Of a DNA stretch of 13,899 nt, positions 1 through 6,434 are shown piece by piece (the first letter of the stretch is position 1; the number at the start of each line of letters is the position of its first letter). The stretch comes from Klenkia sp. (GTDB taxonomy: Bacteria; Actinomycetota; Actinomycetes; Mycobacteriales; Geodermatophilaceae). Position numbers and translations under genes: made by a program. The notes under the pieces are model-generated. The model made no database searches. It was not told the origin of the DNA and saw nothing but the letters and a program-made list of their open reading frames with translations. The stretch is from assembly GCA_025966215.1 (NCBI GenBank), contig JAOPVM010000127.1, positions 1 through 13,899 of the forward strand, written 5' to 3'.

Positions 1-1
1 G

Positions 2-79
2 CCCTGCACCGACGCCCTGGGCGCCGTCGTCGGCCTGCTCCGGGTGGAGGACCTGGCCGGCGCCGCCACCGCCGGCTGA
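2..79 (+). CDS. C-terminal tail of an unidentified protein (partial)
   Basis: The frame ending in TGA at 77-79 is open from the left edge and reads as a natural, alanine- and leucine-rich C-terminus (it includes the stretch LGAVVGLLRVEDLAG). The other plus frames give arginine/proline-rich, shadow-like translations. Only about 25 residues are visible, so no family can be named. The gene is convergent with the aldo/keto reductase, with only 15 nt between the two stop codons and no obvious hairpin. Confidence 0.5.
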   Translation, partial: PCTDALGAVVGLLRVEDLAGAATAG

Positions 80-94
80 CGCTGCCGCCCCGGG

Positions 95-1018
95 TCAGGC
101 GCTGGCGTCGGTGAGGGCCTGGCGCTCGGTGTCGGTGAGGACCAGGTCGAGCATCGGCAGCAGGTCGGCGAGCTGCTCGACGCTGCGGCCGCTGGCGATC
201 GGGGCGACGACGGTGGGCTGGTCGGCCAGCCAGCGCAGGGCGACCGCGGATCCCGTGGTGCCGTGGGCCTGCGCGACCTCCCCCAGCGCGGCGAGCACCC
301 GGTCGCCCTTCTCCCCCACGTAGGCCGAGGCGCCCTTCGCGCGCGGGCTGTCGACGCTCTGCCCGGCGGCGTACTTGCCGGTGAGGAAGCCCTTGGCCAG
401 CGAGAAGTAGGGCAGCGCGCCCAGCTCACGGGCGGCGACCACGTCGCGCAGCTCGTCCTCGTAGACCGGGCGCTCCATCAGGTTGTAGTGCGGCTGCAGG
501 GCGACGTAGGGGGCCAGCCCCTGCGCCTGCTGCAGGTCCAGCGCCTCGGTCAGCCGGGCCGCCGAGTAGTTCGAGGCCGCGACGTGCCGCACCTTGCCGG
601 CCTGCACGAGCGCGTCGAAGGCGGTGAGCGTCTCCTCCAGCGGCGTCGTCTCGTCGTCGTAGTGGGCGTAGTAGAGGTCGATCGTGTCCACCTGCAGGTT
701 GCGCAGCGAACGCTCGCACGCGGCCTGGACCTCGGCCGAGGACAGCGGGTGCTCCTTCTCCCCGGGGCTGGCCTTGGTGGCCACCACCATCCGGTCGCGG
801 GTCCCGCGCCCGGCCATCCAGCGGCCCAGGATCTGCTCGCTCAGGCCGTTGCCGTACATCTCCGCGGAGTCCACGAACGGCGACTGCGTCGAGGGGACGG
901 CGTCGTGGAACCGGTCCAGCAGGGCGAAGGACGTCGCCTCGTCCGCGGTCCACCCGAAGACGTTGCCGCCGAAGCACAGGTCGCTGACGGTGAGATCGGT
1001 CCCGGGGAGCTGAGGCAT
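95..1018 (-). CDS. Aldo/keto reductase family oxidoreductase
   Basis: A 307-residue NAD(P)H-dependent aldo/keto reductase of usual family length, a cytosolic TIM barrel. The catalytic tetrad can be read: Asp50 and Tyr55 in VDSAEMYGNG, Lys82 in VVATKAS, and His119 in DLYYAHYDD. Other family marks are GKVRHVAASNYS (residues 141-152), the substrate and cofactor segment LQPHYNL (174-180), and the C-terminal nucleotide-binding part VVAPIASGRSVEQL (270-283). The tetrad indicates a working carbonyl or sugar-aldehyde reductase, but the substrate cannot be told; it resembles the YajO/Tas-like broad-specificity group. The ATG at 1018 is supported by TAGGTT six bases upstream on the minus strand, which suggests a leaderless transcript. 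It is divergent from HU and convergent with the gene at the left edge, so it is probably monocistronic. Confidence 0.93.
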   Translation of the reverse strand: MPQLPGTDLTVSDLCFGGNVFGWTADEATSFALLDRFHDAVPSTQSPFVDSAEMYGNGLSEQILGRWMAGRGTRDRMVVATKASPGEKEHPLSSAEVQAACERSLRNLQVDTIDLYYAHYDDETTPLEETLTAFDALVQAGKVRHVAASNYSAARLTEALDLQQAQGLAPYVALQPHYNLMERPVYEDELRDVVAARELGALPYFSLAKGFLTGKYAAGQSVDSPRAKGASAYVGEKGDRVLAALGEVAQAHGTTGSAVALRWLADQPTVVAPIASGRSVEQLADLLPMLDLVLTDTERQALTDASA

Positions 1019-1024
1019 GCCCCG

Positions 1025-1030
1025 AACCTA
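1025..1030 (-). promoter_or_regulatory. Leaderless -10 element of the aldo/keto reductase
   Basis: Read on the minus strand, TAGGTT fits the actinobacterial -10 consensus TANNNT and is separated from the ATG at 1018 by six bases (CGGGGC). Transcription would then start at or next to the A of the start codon. No convincing -35 hexamer is seen 16-18 bases upstream. Confidence 0.6.
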
Positions 1031-1168
1031 CGTCGGACCGTTCCCTCACGCTGCGTGGCCGGTGGGGTCCGAAGGGGCCCGGGAGACCTCCTGGGGCACC
1101 GGATCCCCGGAAAACCAGGCCTGTCGCTGGCCAATCCGCAGGTCGGCATGGCACCGTGCCTGACGTCC

Positions 1169-1192
1169 CTGGTCGACGACGTGGTCGACCAG
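1169..1192. repeat. 9-bp inverted repeat upstream of HU (possible operator)
   Basis: CTGGTCGAC (1169-1177) and GTCGACCAG (1184-1192) are perfect reverse complements separated by GACGTG. The same bases also form a direct repeat GGTCGAC with a 12-base period (1171 and 1183). The site lies about 135-157 bases upstream of the HU start and about 150 from the AKR start. It could be a dimeric repressor or activator site or a small hairpin; GTCGAC is common in this GC-rich DNA, so chance is possible. Confidence 0.4.
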
Positions 1193-1311
1193 ACCGCCCA
1201 CGGGGCGCCGGAGCGAGCCGGGACCGGCCCGCCAGGAACCCCGCGGAGGCCCCGGACGTCCACCCGGACGACCGGGGAGGCCCGCCCCACGTGGCAGGCC
1301 ACCAGACCACC

Positions 1312-1318
1312 GAGAGGA
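1312..1318 (+). promoter_or_regulatory. Shine-Dalgarno site of the HU gene
   Basis: GAGAGGA lies seven bases before the GTG at 1326. It fixes GTG 1326 as the start and shows that HU is translated from a leadered mRNA, unlike several neighbours. Confidence 0.7.
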
Positions 1319-1325
1319 ACCCACC

Positions 1326-1613
1326 GTGAACAAGGCCGAACTCGTCTCCGCCATCTCCAAGCGCGCCGACGTCCCCGCCACCACCGTCGACTCCGTCATC
1401 GCCGCCCTGGGCGAGGAGTTCGTCGAGGCCCTCACCCGCGGCGACAAGATCGCCCTGCCGGGTCTGCTGACCCTCGAGCGCGGCTCGCGTTCCGCCCGCA
1501 CGGGCCGCAACCCGCAGACCGGTGAGTCCATCGAGATCGCCGCCTCGAACACCGCGAAGCTGACCGCCGGCTCGAACCTCAAGAAGGCCGCTGCCGCCGT
1601 CCCCGTGAAGTAG
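1326..1613 (+). CDS. HU family DNA-binding (nucleoid-associated) protein
   Basis: A 95-residue HU/IHF-family protein that binds DNA non-specifically as a dimer and bends and compacts the chromosome. The N-terminal helical part begins MNKAELVSAISKRADV. The beta-strand segment is around residues 41-55, and the DNA-inserting arm is near 56-70, with the family signature RNPQTG at 61-66. The C-terminal helix follows (SNTAKLTAGSNLKKA). The length equals classical HU; it lacks the long Lys/Ala-rich tail of the mycobacterial HupB and Streptomyces HupS type, so it belongs to the short HupA-like class. The start is GTG with a good Shine-Dalgarno site. It is monocistronic, since a strong hairpin follows the stop. 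Confidence 0.95.
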   Translation: MNKAELVSAISKRADVPATTVDSVIAALGEEFVEALTRGDKIALPGLLTLERGSRSARTGRNPQTGESIEIAASNTAKLTAGSNLKKAAAAVPVK

Positions 1614-1624
1614 CGGCACTCCTC

Positions 1625-1663
1625 GTCGGCGCCCGTCCCGGATCCCTCGGGGCGGGCGCCGAC
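1625..1663 (+). terminator. Strong GC hairpin after HU, no U-tract
   Basis: Bases 1625-1639 and 1649-1663 form a 15-bp stem with a single G-T wobble and a nine-base loop. It begins 12 bases after the HU stop. No T-run follows, which is the usual form of intrinsic terminator in high-GC actinobacteria. The next start codon is only 18 bases downstream, so the hairpin separates HU from the serine hydrolase gene. Confidence 0.75.
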
Positions 1664-1680
1664 GCACGTCCGGGGGCAGG

Positions 1681-2907
1681 ATGCGGTCCGTGCTCACCGT
1701 GGAGACCGACCCTGCCGACGTCGGCCTCGACGCCGCCCGCCTCGCACGCCTGGACGCCCGACTGGCCCGCTGGGTGGACGAGGGCGCGCTGCCCGGCTTC
1801 CTGGTCACCGTCGCCCGGCACGGCCGGCTCGCGCACGTGGGCACGCGCGGCATGCGGGACGTCGAGGCCGGCCTGCCGGTCACCCCGGACACGATCCGGC
1901 GCGTGGTCTCGATGACCAAGCCGGTCACCTCGGTCGCGGCGATGAGCCTGTACGAGGAGGGTGCGTTCGAGCTGAACGACCCGATCAGCCGGTGGCTGCC
2001 GGAGTTCGCCGAGCCCCGGGTCTACGTCGCCGGGAGCTCTGCGAGACCGGTGACCGAGCCGGCCACCGAACCGATCCGGGTCTGGCACCTGCTCACCCAC
2101 ACCGCCGGGCTGACGTACGGCTTCCACCACACCCACCCGGTGGACGCGATGTACCGGGCCGCCGGGCACGAGTGGGGCACCCCGCCGGGCGCGGACTCCG
2201 CCGAGGTGACCCGCCAGTGGGCGGCGCTGCCGCTGGTGTTCCAGCCCGGCAGCGAGTGGAACTACGGCGTGTCCACCGACGTGCTGGGCCGGCTGGTCGA
2301 GGTGGTCGCCGGCAAGCCCCTGGACGAGGTGTTCGCCGAGCGGGTGTTCGGCCCGCTCGGGATGACCGAGACGTCCTTCGGCCTGCGTCCGGGGGACGAC
2401 CCGGCACTGCTGGCCCGCCTCTACGGCCCGGGCGTCGTCCCGTTGGCCGCGTTCGAGCCGGCCGCGAGGCAGCGGCCCGCGTTCCTCTCCGGCGGCGGTG
2501 GGCTGGTCTCCACCGCCGGTGACTACCTGCGCTTCGTGGAGATGCTGCGGGCCGGTGGCGTCGCCCCCGACGGCACCCGGGTCCTGGGCTCCCGCACGCT
2601 GGGCCACATGGTGCGCAACCACATCCCGGGCGACGTCGACCTGGAGACCTACGGCCGGCCGTTGTTCGCCGAGACCCCGCTGCGCGGTGTCGGCTTCGGC
2701 CTGGGCTTCTCGATGGTGCTCGACCCGGCGCGCTACGGGACGGTGGCCTCGGTGGGCGACTACTCGTGGGGCGGGGCGGCGTCCACGGCCTTCTACGTCG
2801 ACCCGGTCGAGGACCTGACCGTCACCTTCTACACGCAGCTGCTGCCCTCCAGCACGCTGCCGATCCGCTCGCACCTGCGCCAGCTGGTCAACCAGGCGCT
2901 GGTGTGA
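1681..2907 (+). CDS. Serine hydrolase, class C beta-lactamase/esterase fold
   Basis: A 408-residue member of the beta-lactamase-related serine hydrolases (AmpC, D-alanyl-D-alanine carboxypeptidase and EstB-type esterases). The catalytic SxxK is S77-M-T-K80 in RRVVSMTKPVTS. The second motif is the Y195-centred WNYGVS, an esterase-like YxxS rather than the YxN of true AmpC. The third is W363-G-G-A, in place of KTG, which also fits the EstB-like esterase group. LLTHTAGLTYG (137-147) is a typical family segment. No signal peptide is visible, so the enzyme is probably cytosolic, which argues against a role in beta-lactam resistance. The ATG at 1681 has little space for a ribosome binding site; GTG 1690, nine bases after GGGGGCAGG, is an alternative start. 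Its stop overlaps the start of the amidase-family gene. Confidence 0.9.
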   Translation: MRSVLTVETDPADVGLDAARLARLDARLARWVDEGALPGFLVTVARHGRLAHVGTRGMRDVEAGLPVTPDTIRRVVSMTKPVTSVAAMSLYEEGAFELNDPISRWLPEFAEPRVYVAGSSARPVTEPATEPIRVWHLLTHTAGLTYGFHHTHPVDAMYRAAGHEWGTPPGADSAEVTRQWAALPLVFQPGSEWNYGVSTDVLGRLVEVVAGKPLDEVFAERVFGPLGMTETSFGLRPGDDPALLARLYGPGVVPLAAFEPAARQRPAFLSGGGGLVSTAGDYLRFVEMLRAGGVAPDGTRVLGSRTLGHMVRNHIPGDVDLETYGRPLFAETPLRGVGFGLGFSMVLDPARYGTVASVGDYSWGGAASTAFYVDPVEDLTVTFYTQLLPSSTLPIRSHLRQLVNQALV

Positions 2908-3830
2908 GGCTCGACCCCACCGCCGGGACGCTGCACGGCTGGTTCGACCCGGACCTGCCGCCGGCACTGACGGTCGACCCGGGGACGACGGTCACCGTCG
3001 GCTGCCTGGACTCCGGCTGGTCCACCGGCCCCTTCGACGGCGGGGACCTGGCGACGCGCCCACGGCACCCGGCGTGGGAGCCGGGCACCGGGCACGCACT
3101 GACCGGGCCGATCGCCGTCCGCGGGGCGCGCCCGGGGCAGGTGCTCGCCGTCCGGGTGGACGCCGTGGTCGCGGGTGCGTTCGGGACGACGTACTGCGGC
3201 CTGCGGGACACCCCGCTCAACCGGCGGCTGGGCGTGCTGGCCGACCCGGTGGTGCTGCGCTGGACGATCGAGGGCGACACCGCCGTGGACCAGCACGGCC
3301 ACCGCGTCGCCACCAGGCCCTTCCTGGGCGTCATGGGCCTGCCCCCGGCCGAGCCCGGGCGGCACTCCACGGTGCCGCCACGCTGGCACGGCGGGAACCT
3401 GGACTGCCGGGAGCTGGTCGCCGGCAGCACGCTCCACCTGCCGGTGACCGTGCCCGACGCGCTGCTCAGCGTCGGCGACGGGCACGCCGCGCAGGGCGAC
3501 GGCGAGGTCAGCGGGACGGCGATCGAGTCCCCGGTCGAGGCGACGCTGACCGTGGACGTGCTCGAGGACCTGCACGGGCTCACGCTGCGCACCCCGGTCG
3601 CCGACACCCCGGCCGGCTGGGTGGCGATGGGCGTGGCCGAGGACCTGGACACCGCCACCGGGCACGCCCTGGACGCCGTCCTGGACCTGATGGGGGCGCT
3701 GCACGGGTACGGGAGGTCCCAGGCGCTGGCGCTGGCCTCGGTGCTGGTCGACCTGCGGGTGACCCAGGTGGTCAACCGGACCGTCGGGGTGCACGCGCTG
3801 CTGCGCAGCGACCGGCTGGTCCAGCGCTAG
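2904..3830 (+). CDS. Acetamidase/formamidase family protein
   Basis: A 308-residue protein of the AmdA/FmdA family, which hydrolyses small amides to an acid and ammonia; members are metal-dependent and cytosolic. Visible family marks are TVTVGCLDSGW (29-39), the GPIAVRGARPGQVL stretch (68-81), GGNLDCREL (163-171), the glycine- and acid-rich segment SVGDGHAAQGDGEVSG (189-204), and DLRVTQVVN near the C-terminus (283-291). I chose GTG 2904, which overlaps the upstream TGA in GTGA and indicates translational coupling to the serine hydrolase. The frame is open further upstream, but that part is the hydrolase shadow. Length is close to the family's roughly 300. The physiological substrate is unknown; pairing with an esterase-like enzyme suggests a substrate with both ester and amide bonds, or two related compounds. 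Confidence 0.9.
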   Translation: MRLDPTAGTLHGWFDPDLPPALTVDPGTTVTVGCLDSGWSTGPFDGGDLATRPRHPAWEPGTGHALTGPIAVRGARPGQVLAVRVDAVVAGAFGTTYCGLRDTPLNRRLGVLADPVVLRWTIEGDTAVDQHGHRVATRPFLGVMGLPPAEPGRHSTVPPRWHGGNLDCRELVAGSTLHLPVTVPDALLSVGDGHAAQGDGEVSGTAIESPVEATLTVDVLEDLHGLTLRTPVADTPAGWVAMGVAEDLDTATGHALDAVLDLMGALHGYGRSQALALASVLVDLRVTQVVNRTVGVHALLRSDRLVQR

Positions 3831-3833
3831 GTT
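3828..3833 (+). promoter_or_regulatory. Leaderless -10 of thioesterase gene, overlapping upstream stop
   Basis: TAGGTT fits TANNNT and lies exactly seven bases before ATG 3841. Its first three bases are the TAG stop codon of the amidase-family gene. It would give the thioesterase gene its own leaderless transcript inside the cluster. Confidence 0.55.
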
Positions 3834-3840
3834 GCCGACC

Positions 3841-4266
3841 ATGGCCGCCACCGGGTTCCACACCGCCGACGAGCTCAACGCGCTGCTGCCCGGCACGCTG
3901 CCCGGGCTGCTGGGCATCGTGATCGACAGCCACCAGCCGGGGCGGCTGACCAGCCACCTCGACGTCCGGCCCGAGCTGCTGGCGCCCAACGGCTACCTGC
4001 ACGCCGCGACCGTCGTGGGGCTCGCCGACACCTCCTGCGGCCTGGCCACCCGGGCGCTGCTGGCCGAGGGCGCCAGCGGCTTCACCACCATCGAGCTCAA
4101 GAGCAACCACCTGGGCACCGCCCGCGAGGGCCGGATCGCCGCCGTCGCCACCAACGTGCACGCCGGCCGGACGACGCAGGTCTGGGACGCCGTGGTCAGC
4201 GACGCCGGGTCGGGGAAGACGCTGGCGCTGTTCCGGTGCACGCAGTCGGTGCTGTGGCCGCGCTGA
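3841..4266 (+). CDS. PaaI family hotdog-fold thioesterase
   Basis: A 141-residue hotdog thioesterase that hydrolyses acyl-CoA (often aryl-acyl-CoA) to acid and CoA. It carries the PaaI-type signature N50-G-Y-L-H54 followed by AATVVGLADTSCG, where D63 is the likely catalytic acid on the central helix. The second family segment is FTTIELKSNHLGTAREG (81-97). Length is normal. A TTG nine bases upstream in frame could be used, but ATG 3841 has a TANNNT element seven bases before it, which supports a leaderless start there. It lies 10 bases after the amidase-family stop and 89 bases before a CoA ligase. A nearby acyl-CoA thioesterase and ligase fit a role in clearing stalled CoA esters. The substrate is not determinable. 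Confidence 0.9.
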   Translation: MAATGFHTADELNALLPGTLPGLLGIVIDSHQPGRLTSHLDVRPELLAPNGYLHAATVVGLADTSCGLATRALLAEGASGFTTIELKSNHLGTAREGRIAAVATNVHAGRTTQVWDAVVSDAGSGKTLALFRCTQSVLWPR

Positions 4267-4290
4267 GGGCTACTCACCGGTAACCCGGGC

Positions 4291-4328
4291 GGGTCACGAC
4301 CTCCGGCGGATGTGAGACTGGGGTCACG
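4291..4328. repeat. Direct repeat GGGTCACG upstream of the CoA ligase
   Basis: GGGTCACG occurs at 4291-4298 and again at 4321-4328, exactly 30 bases apart, about three helical turns. Both copies are in the 89-base leader between the thioesterase stop and the ligase start. Same-face spacing would suit a cooperatively binding regulator, but two 8-mers in GC-rich DNA may be chance. Confidence 0.3.
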
Positions 4329-4341
4329 TACGCCCGCTCCT

Positions 4342-4349
4342 GAGGAGGA
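4342..4349 (+). promoter_or_regulatory. Shine-Dalgarno site of the acyl-CoA ligase
   Basis: GAGGAGGA is a near-ideal ribosome binding site, six bases before GTG 4356. It fixes this GTG as the start and predicts strong translation from a leadered mRNA. Confidence 0.8.
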
Positions 4350-4355
4350 ACACCC

Positions 4356-5960
4356 GTGGCCCTGGCCAGTCGCTTCCCCGACGTCGAGATCCCCGACCTG
4401 CCGGTCCCGGCCTACGTGCTGGCCCGCTCGGCCGAGCTGGGTGACGCCCCGGCGCTGGTCGACGGGCTGTCCGGGGAGACGATCACGCACGGCCAGCTCG
4501 TCGCGTACGTGGAGCGCTTCGCCGCCGCCCTGCACGCCCGCGGGCTGGGCAAGGGCGACGTCGTCGCGGTCTTCTCCCCCAACACCATCTGGTTCCCGGT
4601 GGTCTTCCACGGCATCGCGGCGGCCGGCTGCGTGATGAGCCCGGTCAACTCGCTCTACACGCCCGACGAGATCGCCTTCCAGCTGAAGGACGCGGGCGCG
4701 AAGCTGCTGGTCACCGTCTCGCCGTTCCTGGACCGGGCCCGCCCGGCGATGGAGGAGGCCGGGGTCACCGACCTGGTGGTGCTCGACGGCGCCGAGGGCG
4801 TGGACAGCCTGCGCGACCTGCTGACCGGCGGCGCACCCGCCGCCCAGGTCGACATCGACCCGGCCACCGACCTGGTCACGCTGCCCTACTCCAGCGGCAC
4901 CACCGGCCTGCCCAAGGGCGTGATGCTCACCCACCGCAACCTGGTCGCCAACGTCGCCCAGACCCGGCCGCTGATCGACCTGCACGACGGCGACGAGCGG
5001 ATCATCGCCGTCCTGCCGTTCTTCCACATCTACGGGCTGACCGTGCTGATGAACCAGGGCCTGCAGTGGGGCGGCACCGTCGTCACGCTCCCCCGCTTCG
5101 ACCTCGAGCAGTTCCTCCGCGCGATCCAGGACCACCGGGTCACCCGGGCGTTCGTGGCCCCGCCGATCCTGCTGGCGCTGGCCAAGCACCCGCTGGTCGA
5201 GCAGTTCGACCTGTCCTCGCTGCGGTCGGTGACCTCCGGCGCGGCCCCGCTGGACGAGTCGCTGGCCTTCGCGGCCCAGAACCGGCTGCGCACGCTGGCC
5301 GGCACCGGTGACGACGGCGTCGTCGTCGCGCAGGGCTACGGGATGACCGAGCTGTCCCCGGTCAGCCACACCACCCCCGACCACGGCACCGAGCCCGCCG
5401 GCGCCTCCGACGTCCCCAAGGGCTCGGTCGGCTACGCGCTGCCCAACACCGAGTGCCGGCTGGTCGACCCGGCCACCGGCGGGGACGCCGCCGACGGCGA
5501 GCGCGGCGAGCTGTGGGTCCGCGGACCGCAGGTGATGCTCGGGTACCTGAACAACCAGAAGGCCACCGACGAGACCCTGGACGGCGAGGGCTGGCTGCAC
5601 ACCGGCGACGTCGCGATGGTCGACGCCGAGGGCCGCTACTCCGTGGTCGACCGGGTCAAGGAGCTGATCAAGTACAAGGGCTACCAGGTGGCCCCGGCCG
5701 AGCTGGAGGCCGTGCTGATCGGGCACCCGCAGATCGCCGACGCCGCCGTCATCGGGGTGAAGGACGCCGAGTCCGGTGAGGAGCTGCCCAAGGCCTTCCT
5801 CGTGCGTGCCCCCGGCACGGAGATCACCGAGGACGAGGTCAAGGCCTACATGGCCGAGAAGGTCGCCCCGCACAAGAAGATCCGGCTGGTCGAGTTCATC
5901 GACGCGGTGCCGAAGTCCGCCGCCGGGAAGATCCTGCGCAAGGAACTGCGCGCCCGCTGA
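4356..5960 (+). CDS. AMP-forming acyl-CoA synthetase (4CL-like/long-chain class)
   Basis: A 534-residue ANL-superfamily ligase: acid + ATP gives acyl-AMP, then CoA gives acyl-CoA, AMP and pyrophosphate. Motifs in order are the phosphate loop YSSGTTGLPKGVMLTH (178-193), HIYGLTV (224-230), the adenine-site SGAAPL (294-299), YGMTEL (328-333), GELWVRGPQVMLGYLNN (384-400), TGD at 416-418, the hinge and C-terminal core DRVKELIKYKGYQVAP (432-447), and the catalytic lysine K525 in PKSAAGKILRKELR. All catalytic motifs are intact and the length is normal. The overall pattern is closest to 4-coumarate-CoA ligase-like enzymes, but the acid substrate (aromatic or fatty) cannot be read by eye. A 48-base gap separates it from the DUF4177 gene, so they are probably co-transcribed. 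The upstream thioesterase suggests a shared acyl-CoA pathway. Confidence 0.95.
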   Translation: MALASRFPDVEIPDLPVPAYVLARSAELGDAPALVDGLSGETITHGQLVAYVERFAAALHARGLGKGDVVAVFSPNTIWFPVVFHGIAAAGCVMSPVNSLYTPDEIAFQLKDAGAKLLVTVSPFLDRARPAMEEAGVTDLVVLDGAEGVDSLRDLLTGGAPAAQVDIDPATDLVTLPYSSGTTGLPKGVMLTHRNLVANVAQTRPLIDLHDGDERIIAVLPFFHIYGLTVLMNQGLQWGGTVVTLPRFDLEQFLRAIQDHRVTRAFVAPPILLALAKHPLVEQFDLSSLRSVTSGAAPLDESLAFAAQNRLRTLAGTGDDGVVVAQGYGMTELSPVSHTTPDHGTEPAGASDVPKGSVGYALPNTECRLVDPATGGDAADGERGELWVRGPQVMLGYLNNQKATDETLDGEGWLHTGDVAMVDAEGRYSVVDRVKELIKYKGYQVAPAELEAVLIGHPQIADAAVIGVKDAESGEELPKAFLVRAPGTEITEDEVKAYMAEKVAPHKKIRLVEFIDAVPKSAAGKILRKELRAR

Positions 5961-6008
5961 CACGATGCACCCGAGCCGGGAGCAGCCCGGCCGCGAGGAC
6001 GGAGTCCC

Positions 6009-6221
6009 ATGGCACAGCAGCGGTACGAGTACAAGGTCGCCGAGCTCCGCGAGGGCATGCTCGGGGGCAAGATGAGCGGCGACAAGCTGGAGAAGGTGCT
6101 CAACCAGCACGCCGAGGACGGCTGGCAGCTGAAGTCGGTCACCTCTGCCGACGTCAAGGGCCGGATCGGGCCGGGCAGCAGCGAGGGCGTGCTGGTCACG
6201 TTCGAGCGACCGGTCGCCTGA
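6009..6221 (+). CDS. DUF4177 small protein
   Basis: A 70-residue protein that matches the pattern of DUF4177: an N-terminal YEYKVAELREGMLGGKMS, then GDKLEKVLNQHAEDGWQL (20-37) and a C-terminal beta strand, VLVTFERP. The family has no established function. It is cytosolic, with no membrane segment. A GGAG four bases before ATG 6009 (within GAGGACGGAG) serves as ribosome binding site. The gene follows the CoA ligase by 48 bases and is closed by a perfect hairpin, so it is likely the last gene of that transcript. Confidence 0.85.
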   Translation: MAQQRYEYKVAELREGMLGGKMSGDKLEKVLNQHAEDGWQLKSVTSADVKGRIGPGSSEGVLVTFERPVA

Positions 6222-6228
6222 TCCCCGT

Positions 6229-6262
6229 CCCGCACCCGCCGATGTCGGTCGGCGGGTGCGGG
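6229..6262 (+). terminator. Perfect 14-bp hairpin terminator after DUF4177
   Basis: Bases 6229-6242 and 6249-6262 are perfect reverse complements (stem starts CCCGCACCCGCCGA) around a six-base loop, TGTCGG, starting eight bases after the stop. There is no T-tract, as is common in actinobacteria. It ends the ligase/DUF4177 unit and isolates the quinone oxidoreductase gene. Confidence 0.8.
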
Positions 6263-6421
6263 GCAGGCCCTTCCGCCCGGCGCTGGAGGACCCGGTCCCC
6301 CCGGCATGCGGGCGGCGCGGCCAGGGCCACGGGTGCACCTCGACGGGGCCCAGCCGCAGCCGGGTGAGCAGCGGCTCGTCGACGACGAACACCACCGGCC
6401 GCGCACTCGCCGGGTGCGGCC

Positions 6422-6427
6422 TACCGT
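6422..6427 (+). promoter_or_regulatory. Leaderless -10 of the quinone oxidoreductase gene
   Basis: TACCGT fits TANNNT and ends exactly seven bases before ATG 6435. A GAGG at 6429-6432 is too close to the ATG (two bases) to act as a Shine-Dalgarno site, which also favours a leaderless mRNA. No -35 element is recognisable. Confidence 0.6.
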
Positions 6428-6434
6428 CGAGGTC

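Larger units (their letters stand above)
1019..1325. other. Divergent intergenic region between AKR and HU genes
   Basis: These 307 bases hold no plausible gene. They contain the AKR -10 at the left end, a 9-bp inverted repeat near the middle (1169-1192) and the HU ribosome binding site at the right end. No good -10/-35 pair for HU was found by eye, although HU is normally highly expressed and the leader appears long enough to hold one. Confidence 0.6.

Noticed and set aside
426..1928. A 500-codon minus-strand open frame covering AKR, HU and the hydrolase start.
   Set aside because: It is a shadow of three real genes in another frame, with arginine- and glycine-rich composition and no family motifs.
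2766..2903. An earlier start for the amidase-family protein.
   Set aside because: The extra 46 residues are the shadow of the serine hydrolase C-terminus; the GTGA overlap at 2904 gives the expected family length.
1681..2907. Calling the serine hydrolase a beta-lactam resistance gene.
   Set aside because: There is no signal peptide, and the second and third motifs (YGVS, WGGA) are esterase-like rather than YxN and KTG.
6263..6395. A minus-strand, coding-like stretch (VVFVVDEPLLTRLRLGP...) in the gap before the quinone oxidoreductase.
   Set aside because: It has good third-position GC and reads naturally for about 30 codons. However, it has no own stop (the frame runs on through the terminator and antisense to the CoA ligase), no recognised family, and turns into low-complexity sequence. 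It may be a remnant or chance.
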